Shown: one piece after another, positions 11,601 through 20,600 of the stretch | Position numbering within the stretch: position 1 is the first letter of the stretch | Layout: every line of letters starts with the position of its first letter | NCBI GenBank assembly: GCA_026770585.1 | Contig: MU646379.1 | Span: 41,429-65,584 of the forward strand | Length of the DNA stretch: 24,156 nucleotides | Source: Baffinella frigidus | Lineage: Eukaryota > Cryptophyceae > Cryptomonadales > Baffinellaceae | Direction of reading: 5' to 3' | The notes under the pieces: model-generated | Seen by the model: the letters and a program-made list of their open reading frames with translations, nothing else | Databases searched by the model: none | Told to the model about the DNA's origin: nothing | Made by a program: the position numbers and the translations under genes

Positions 11601-14600
11601 CTCAGACCGCCCCGTGGGCGGGCTGGGTTCTGGGCGGGAGGTTCCATCCGTGCCTCCTGAGAACCGTCCAGGACCAACCGCCGGATCCAGAGACATTTCT
11701 AGTCAACTATCTGATGCCTTTAGGTGTTGCCTGATACCGCGCACATGCTGTGTCGTGTGCCCCGGGGGACTCTTCCTTAAGACGGGATGTACCAATCTGA
11801 TCGCGTCGAGTATCTATTAATACTCTCCGCCCATAGGGAATTGGTGACCAGTAGGCTCATACGCCCTACCGTAGGGCCCTAGGACCTGCCTAGGGCTTTG
11901 TTTCGGAAGTCCGGGCGTGTGCGGCCGGTGGCCTTCTTTCTGACGGGAACGCTCTAATTTCCTAGAGCGAGTATCTAAAGTATTGGACAAAATAGGTGAG
12001 CGCAGGCTGAGAGTGGCTGCCATGCCTCGATTGACCTCTGCCGGCAGAAGTCAAAACTCAGTTGACATCGGGCCTCAGTTGACATTTGCCGCACCAAAAC
12101 AATAAAACAATGCCGAAAGTTGACACCTGCCGCGCGCACCCAAACGGTCGAGTCATCTGTTTGCTGAATGACGCGAAAGAAATTTCTTTAAAAGTCATTT
12201 TTCAGGGACATGGTTCTCAAAAGTCATCTTTTACCAGTAAAACGGCTCCAAGAACGAGCAAACGGCTCCAAGAACGAGCATGCGGAACTGTTTCAAGTAG
12301 GTTCTTGGACCCACACTCGGCGTCTGGGAAGCGCGTTCGCCCCCAGCGCCGCCTGAAACACCGGTTTGTGTTATCTTACAGGTGAAATTTGGTATCTTAG
12401 CCCTGGATATAGCTTTACCATCGAACACGCCCCACACGTAAGATAGCACATCTTGGACCCGCACTCAGTGGGATTCGAAGGAGATTTCGACCGAAAGTCC
12501 GATCAAATTTCGGTTAATAGAATGTCTTTGTACCGAGAAATTCTTAATTATCACCACAAAAATGAAAGTACCGATTTACCAAGCCCACTCTGTGGTCGGA
12601 AAGTCCGCTTCACTTTCGAGAATTCCACCAACCCTCACAGTCTGGGCAAATCGGGAAAAATGGCTCCAAAAATCCCCTTGAAGGCCGTCGGATTCCGACG
12701 GCCTCCAAGGGGATTTGGTGTTTTTGACTTTTTCGATTTGCCCAAGTTGTGAGGGGTGGTGGTTGGAGAACTGAATGAGATGAATGGTCTTCTGGTCGAG
12801 GGATGAGAGGTCCACTTGCGCGACGCCCAGGAAGTCTGCCTTCTTCCACACGTGGCTATCCATGCGAACAGAATAAAAGGACATTTTAAAATTTGTGGGG
12901 AAATGATCACGTTTCCGTACGCATGTCCGTACGGAAACGTGATCAAATGCTGACTTTTGGCGTGTTTCCTGGGCAATGATCCAATAATTAACTTATGAAT
13001 CTGTTCGCATGGATAGCCTCGTGTGGTCTCGGCCCCTCATCAAACAAACATCGGCAAATACTCCAGTACAAAAAACGTCAAAATGTCTTGCATATGTAGT
13101 TCGTGAGGGGACAGATAAACAGACCTGAATGAGATGGGTGGTGCTCTGATCGAGGGATGAAAGGTCGACTTGCGCCACCCCCAGGAAGTCCGCCTGCTTC
13201 ATCTGTTGTTTGAGGTTTAGGATGTTAATGGGGTAACGGCCTGCTTCATCTGTTTGCCACGCGCAGTTTCATAGGGTAACGGCCTGAAAATGGGGTAGTT
13301 GGGCATACGGCATTGCCTAGGACCTCCTACCGTAGGTCGAGGGATCCTAGGACCAAAAAGTCTCGGCCTACGGTAGGAGGTCCTAGGCAATCTCGTAGGC
13401 CTAACTACCCCATTCTCGGCCATCTGTTTGCCACACGCAGTGAGCGCCTTTGTTTGCATCGTTTGGCCCCGCACAAAAAGAAAACGCCAAACGGTGACGG
13501 CGCTGGTAGTAAACTGTCAGCTTTTGGCTTTGTTGGGTTGTGTTCGTGGCTTGGGGTTGAGGGGACGAGAGGTCGACTTGCGCGGCCCGGAATTCGGCAT
13601 GCTTTACTGGTTTAGGGTTTGGGTTAAGCGTTTGCGGTTGAGGATTCGTTTCGTGGCCAACGGATGTGAAGAACACTCTATACAAAAGGCATAGGAAACG
13701 TTACCGTGTTGTGGGCGTAGGGATTGATTCGGAGATCGGCAATTAGGATCCGGCGAGCAGGGTTTGGAGTTTCGAGTACTACACTGCTATAAAAACAGCA
13801 TGAAAAACGTTACCGTGTGGTGGTCGTAGAGATTGGTTTGGAGCTAGGCGTGAGGATCCGGTGAGGGGTTCTGACGCTACACGCCAAATCTTATTCGCAA
13901 ACACTTATAATTTATAAACCGAATCCAATGAAATTTGATACACATAACGATCTTTAGTAGTAATATCAAAGCAAACGTGTAGTAATTTTGATTGATTGAT
14001 TCCGGTTTATAAATTATAAGTGTTTCGATATGAAGTCGTAACGATCTCATCGCGTCCCTCCATCGATTCTATCTCAGATTTCAGCGGGGCTTGGAGCCAT
14101 TCTGTACATTTAGAAGCTTTAATTTTTTTCGATCTGTGCCAGAAATCGTTTACATGGACAGTTTCTGAAATACAATCTATGAGGGGGCCCGATGAGATCC
14201 GGACCGAGGGGTGCCCATTCTGATCTCCATACAAGTATTGATTAATTGCTTTCTGGCAACGAAAATTGCTACACGATTTGCTTATACAAGTAATAGTAGA
14301 GCATTTGTGTAGTAAATTTCGTTGCGCCAAAAGAAATTAATTAAATTAATTAATACTTTTGTGGAGATGAACTCAGATCGACCCAGAGAGGTTGTGACCC
14401 TACACGCCTGATGAGATAAAAACAGCATGGGGAACGTTACAATGTTGTGATCGTAGAGATTGACCCCCAGCAGGGCGTGGGCCCCTACCTAGACCTGGGT
14501 AGGAGAGTATTGGGCTACTCGCCACTGAAAGGAGAAACACAGCGTGGGGAACGTTACCGTGTTGTGATCGTAAAGATTGGTTCGGAAAATCCCTTGTATG

Positions 14601-17600
14601 ATCTGGCGTGCAGGGTTTGGAGTTTCGAGCACTACACTGCTATAAAAAAACAGCACGGGGAAGGTTACCGTGTTGTGATCGTAGAGGTTGAGCTCCACGA
14701 GGCCCTCCGGATCCGCCCCCGCGAAGAAAAACGGCTGCGCGAAACGCCACGTCAGGGGTCTGCTGATTCCATCGCGTCATCTAACAGATTATATTGCGCA
14801 AATACACCACCTCAAGGATTCCCGGTGCAAATCATGAAATTCTTCGAAGAAAAACGACTGCCGGGAACCCATGTCAGATGTTTCATGTAGTCGTTGTTTG
14901 TCTGTAGTCCCGCCCAGCTGTGCTTTCTCAATCAAGCACCTCTCTTTCTCTCAGAGACAGGGATCTGATGGAACATACACCCCTCGAATCGCAATATTCT
15001 CAAGGCCCCAGGGTAATAAAGAAGAAGAACCACGACCGTAGGGCCCTACGCATTGGCCTACTGTAGGTTCCTAGGGGGGGGCGGTTTCATATGAGCGAGG
15101 TACCCCTGTAACCACTGGGCTCCGCGGGGAATCTCCGTCAACTTTGACGGCATGGCCACTTATATGTGGCAGGAGGGCTATCCCTTCCACACGAGAATTC
15201 TAGAGGGACCTGATTCAAACCGATGTGCTTTTCAAAGTGGGCGTTTTTGTAGTAAGTTTCGTTGATTGGTCACGCAACTAGCCGAAATAAGTCCAGGCGC
15301 GAGGTTGGAACACCCTATCCTGGTACAGATATTTACAACCCCACATTTAAATAGGACCCTCCAGCATTCTCGAGTGGAAGGACGGAGGCGTACAGCCCAC
15401 CTACCCTAACACAGGCTACCGTAACACATACTTACCCTCCACACATATTCCTTCGGCCGGCCCCCGATTTCCCCCTGCAAGGAAGTATGCCTGAAGGGTG
15501 GACACCATAACGCATACCTACCCTCCACACATACTCAATCAGTCCGGCCCCGACGGGCATGTGTTAGGGTAGGTCCACTGTACATCGTCGTCGAATTTGG
15601 CGTCGTAGCAGTTGCTCTTGTGCTTCGTGGTGCGTGTCTCTCCCTCGTACTGCGGCGCCAGGCAGACAGCTTCAGGCTTCAGGGTTTGGGGGATAGACGT
15701 TGGGAAATAGGGCGCCATCCAAGTCGAGACAAGTCGGCACCCACCATATTCATAGTGACGCAACCTATAATTCGTTTTGTAAAGTAACTCGTTCCTGGTA
15801 CAAATTATAAAATGAAACTTCGTTTAAAAAGGAATTGGAGCCCTTTTTAGTTTTAAATGGACTTTGTTTTATAATTTGTACCAGAACGAGTTACTTTACA
15901 AAACTTAATATAGGTTGCGTCACTATTAATATCCAAGCTAGATCGACATCTACCATACTGGGTGACCGTTTTCGTGTCAGCGTCGACGTGTCAGCAGAGC
16001 TCCCTCTCCCTCTCTCCCTCTCCCTCCCTCTCTCCTTCTCCCGCTCCCTCTCCCTCTCTACCCCTGGTTTCCTCCCCCAATCGCCCTCTCTGGCCCAGAG
16101 AAAGAAGGTGACGGGATGACCGTCTTCGTAGCAGAGAACATGAGCGAGTCAACGCGGCGACGTTAGACGAGGCTGTCCGACACTTCAATCACCATAAAAG
16201 TATTAATTGATTGCTTTTCGGCAACGAAACTTACTACACGATTCGCTCATAAAAGTAACAGTAAAGCATTTCTGTAGTAGACTTCGTTGCGCCAAAAGCA
16301 ATTGATTAATACGTTTGTGGAGATGAACTTCGCGAAAGAAACGCGTACCAGGTAAAAAGTGCACACTAGTTCTATGCCATAACATAGTGGGTATACATCC
16401 CTTTCCCAGCCCCTCCTAAAAACAGCCGTTTGGTTCATTGGTGTAGAGCGCTGTGCAGAGAAGTTGGCCACGGGAAATCATGAGAAATCGAGAAATTGGA
16501 GCCATTTTGTCAACTTTTTAGAAATTTAGTACCATGAATTTCTCAAAAGTGGACAAAATGGCTCCAATTTCCCCATTTCCCCATTTTTCGGTGGCCCTCT
16601 TGCAAACAGCCGTATGGTTCATTGGTGTACAACGGGCAGGCTCAGATAAATTTGAAGGAGAGGGCTCAAATTTGAACGGGAAGGCTTTTGTAAATTTGAA
16701 CGGGAAGGCTCATATTTGAACGGGAAGGCTACCTTGATCTCGACGAAAGGGTCGCATTTGCCCATCATGTCCGCCTGCGTCGATTTTTGGGTTCAGGGTT
16801 TGTGGTTTATGGTTTATGGTTTATGGTTTATGGTTTATGGTGTATGGTTTATGGTTTATGGTTTATTGTTTATTGTTTATTGTTTATTGTTTATTGCCTA
16901 TGGTTTATGGTATATGGTATATGGTGTAGGGTTTATGGTTGAGGGTTTGTGGTGTAGGGTTATCCAACGAGACCCATCACCTGACGAGACGTCCTCATCA
17001 CGTTCCCTAAACCCCAAACCCTCAACCCTATTTTATTTGTGACGCGCGATCTTCTCGACCGCCTAGGCCCAGCCACCCATTCTCCACGGTCCCGCCTCGC
17101 ACGATTCGCAATGGATACGCTGATCACGTACTTCAGGCTTGATCTATCACGATGTCACACCATAAATATAGCCCTTTCCTGATACACGGCGTTTGCTTCA
17201 GGAAAGGATGGAAAACTGTGAATTCATGTGACCACGTCTTTGTCACGTACCTTGGGGAGGTTATTGACGGACACGATCACGATCGACACACCCTCCTGGC
17301 CTTTCTACCACGAATTCATCTTATCACATCCACATCACGCCCACACACGCACCTCGGGGAGGTTTTTAACGGACACAATCGCAATGCACACACTGGTCAC
17401 GTACCTTGGGGAGGTTCTTGACGGACATGATGACGATCGACACACCCTCCTGGCCTAGCGTGCCAGACGGGCACGCAATCGAGTCCATGCCCACCACGTC
17501 CCCCCCTCCCTCGCTGAACGACGTCTGGATGTAGAGTTGCCCGCAGCAGGGAATCCCCCCTTCCAAAAGCCCGTGGAGCGTCAACTCCTTGTCGAGCTGC

Positions 17601-20600
17601 GGCAGGTTCAGAACCTGTGTGTGGAGAGATTTTCAGATCTAAAAGCGGCGAGTCTTGACTTCCACCAACCCTCACGGAAGGGCCAAATCGATTGATTTCG
17701 ACCTGTTCCCAAAAGTTGATTTTCAAGCAAGATTGGGACTTCTTAAGTTGTAGACACCCCAGATCTGGGGTGTCTGCAAGGTGAATCTGAGGTCGGAAAA
17801 TCGACGATTTGGTCCTTCCGTAAGGGCTGGTGGTTTCAATGCCCCCCGCCCGGTCAGCCCGTAGGGAATTGGAGCCGTTATCGTAATATCTGAAGAAAAA
17901 GCTCCAATTCCCTATGGCAGCGGGTATTTAAATTACATACGGGATCCCACCCTCCAGCAAGTGCCTGCAGCTTCAACTTCTTGTCCAATTGCGGTAGGTT
18001 CAAAACCTGTGTAGTGCAATTTTCAGACTCGCACAGAATTGAGGGTTTAGGGTTTAGGGTTGATGGTTGATGGTTTAGGGTTTAGGGTTTAGGGTTTGGG
18101 GTTTGGGGTTTAGGGTTTAGGGTTCAGGGTCCAGGGCTCAGGGTTTCGGGTTTCGGGTTTCGGGTTTAGGGTTAAGGGTTTAGGGGTTTGAGTCATAAAG
18201 CGCCCCGGGGATGGAGTGAGAGGGGGTTTGAATTTCAAACCCTAAACCGAAACAGTAAACCCTGTTCTCTAAACCCTAAACCCTCACAGTTGCAATGCAG
18301 ACATTAGGGTGCAGAGAGTAGGGATGGACCGGACACGAGGCTTCTCCCATGTTGTGCGGTGCGTGGAACAGCCCCGCCGGCAGGCTCGTGAACGCCCGCG
18401 TGACCGGTCACGCGGACACCGAAGCCAGACGGTCGGTCGTGACTGCCTTGCGTGTTCCTAGATGGTGGTGGGAGTAGAGAGTAGGGATGGACCGGACACG
18501 AGGCTTCTCCCATGTTGTGCGGTGCTACCTACCATGAACCCTCAACCCATCTCTGGCGTACCTGGGTTTGGAACCAACGGCAAAGAAATTTACTACACAA
18601 AGGCTACACACATCTCTCTACAAACCGATTCGGGATTTGGGGATTAGGGTTGGACCTGACAGAATGCTTCGCCCATGTTGCGCGGGGCCGCGCCTCTCTC
18701 CCAGACCTAACTCCTAAACCCTTAACCCTTACCCGTAAACCCAGTTCTTTAAACCCTAAAGCCGGACAGTTGCAACGCATGATGTAGGGTGTAGAGAGAA
18801 GGGTTGGGCCGGACACGAGGCTTCGCCCATGATGAGCGGGACTACCTACCAGGAACCCTAAAAGCACCTGAAAATCTCTCTACAAACCGATTGGGGATTT
18901 GGGGATTAGGGTTGGACCGGGAGCGAGGCTTCGGCCATGTTGCGCGGGACTAGCAACCAGGAACCCTTCACCCACCTGGCAATCGTGCTACCAACCGATT
19001 CGGGATGAGGGATTCAGGTCTGACCGGACAGGATGCTTCCCCCATGTTGCGCGGGGCCCCTCCTCTCTCCCAGTCGAGCACGTTGAGCTGTGCGTGTGGG
19101 GTTCCGGGGTAAGGACTTCGGGTTCAGAGTTTTTCAAGGTCAAGGGCCTAGGGTTTTAAGGTTTAGGATGAAATCGTGAGGGGAGAGTGCGCTCCTCTCT
19201 CCCGGTCGAGCACGTTGAGCTGTGTGGTACATAGGGGTTTGGTGTTTGGTGTTTGGTGTTTGGTGTTTGGTGCTTGGTGCTTGGTGTTTGGTGTTTGGTG
19301 CTTGATGTTTTGTGTTTGGTGTTTTGTGTTTGGTGTTTGGTGGTGCTTGGTGCTTGGTGTTTGGTGTTTGGTGCTTGATGTTTGGTGTTTGGTGTTTGGT
19401 ATTTGGTGTTTGGTGTTTGGTGCTTGGTGTTTGGTGTTTGGTGTTTGGTGTTTGGTGTTTGGTGTGTGGTGTTTGGTGCTTGGTGTTGGGTGTTTGGTGT
19501 TCAGAGTTTGGGGTTTGGGATTTAGGGTTTAGGGTTTAGGGTTTAGGGTTTAGGGTCTAGGGTTTAGGGTTTAGGGTTTAGGGTTTAGGGTTCAGGGTTC
19601 AGGGTTCAGGGTTCAGGGTCTAGGGTTTAGGATGAAATCGTGAGGGGAGGGACTGACCTCGAGCACGGACTTTGAGGAAGTGCACGAGAATTGGAACGCC
19701 TGCACACCAGGGTTTGGGTTTCAGGAATTAGGGATGAGGGATGAGGGTTTAGGGTTTAGGGTTTAGGGTTTAGAGTTTAGGGTTCAGGGGTTATGGTTTA
19801 GGGTTTAGGGTTTCGCCGAAACACCAAGGACCAAAAAACGTTTGAACCAGCAGGAAACGCGAAGGGAAAAACCTCGTCCCAGCGGGGGTTGAGAGTGCCC
19901 TTCCGAACGCTCGTCTTCTCTGACGCCCCGTCCACCGTCAACACCACGAAGGGGTCCGCCTGGGGTAGATGTTAGGGTCAATGGAAATGGACTGGCAAAC
20001 GGGATCATGGCTCCAAGGAAATTTATTTAGGGGCCTAATTAATCTTAGTCCAGCTCCTATGCTCAATAAGGACTGGGGAACGCTGGTCTTTTCAGACGCT
20101 GTCATCACCACGAAGGGATCCGCCTGGGTCAGGGTTAAGGGTTAGTGGAAATGAACTAGCAAAAAGCTCTCGCGATCCGCACCGTGAGCATTCAAAAAAC
20201 TTTGCAAATAAAATGTACTACACAGAACGATCTTTACTAGTAATATTAAAGCAAACGTGTAGTAAGTTTCATTGAAATCCAGTTTTTTAAACTAAACGAT
20301 TTTCCACATTAGATCCGCACCGTGACCATTCCCGACACTTCTTTCTCGCACCGAAAATTACCACACAATGGGGCCATACTACTAATAGTAAAGCATTTGT
20401 ACAGTAATTTTCGTCGGCCAAAACCCCCCATAATTTATTCGTTTCCGGAGTTAAGGTTTGTAGGGACGGAGTTAAGGTTTGTAGGAGGGGGCGTGTGCCT
20501 CCGGAGTTAAGGTTTGTAGGGGGCGTGTGCCTTATGGGTGAAGGTATCCATCTTAGGCAACCCCTCGCCTCTCTTGACCCGCACCGTCAGCGTTCCTGGT

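Noticed and set aside
16349-16450. Candidate exon RSTPMNQTAVF..FYL with good splice sites and phase 0
   Set aside because: Exons 8 and 9 join directly into a normal C2 strand without it, and part of it belongs to a direct repeat bracketing a foldback.
18380-18455. GVRVTGHAGVHE as a further exon (also at 21.4 kb)
   Set aside because: Dominated by a perfect palindrome, present at two unrelated introns, and not needed to join neighbouring exons.
19176-19539. Plus-strand ORFs rich in Gly-Val-Trp-Cys-Leu (also at 1.5, 16.7 and 21.6 kb)
   Set aside because: Seven-base telomere-like repeats without a stop codon are open in all frames; composition is dictated by the repeat unit.
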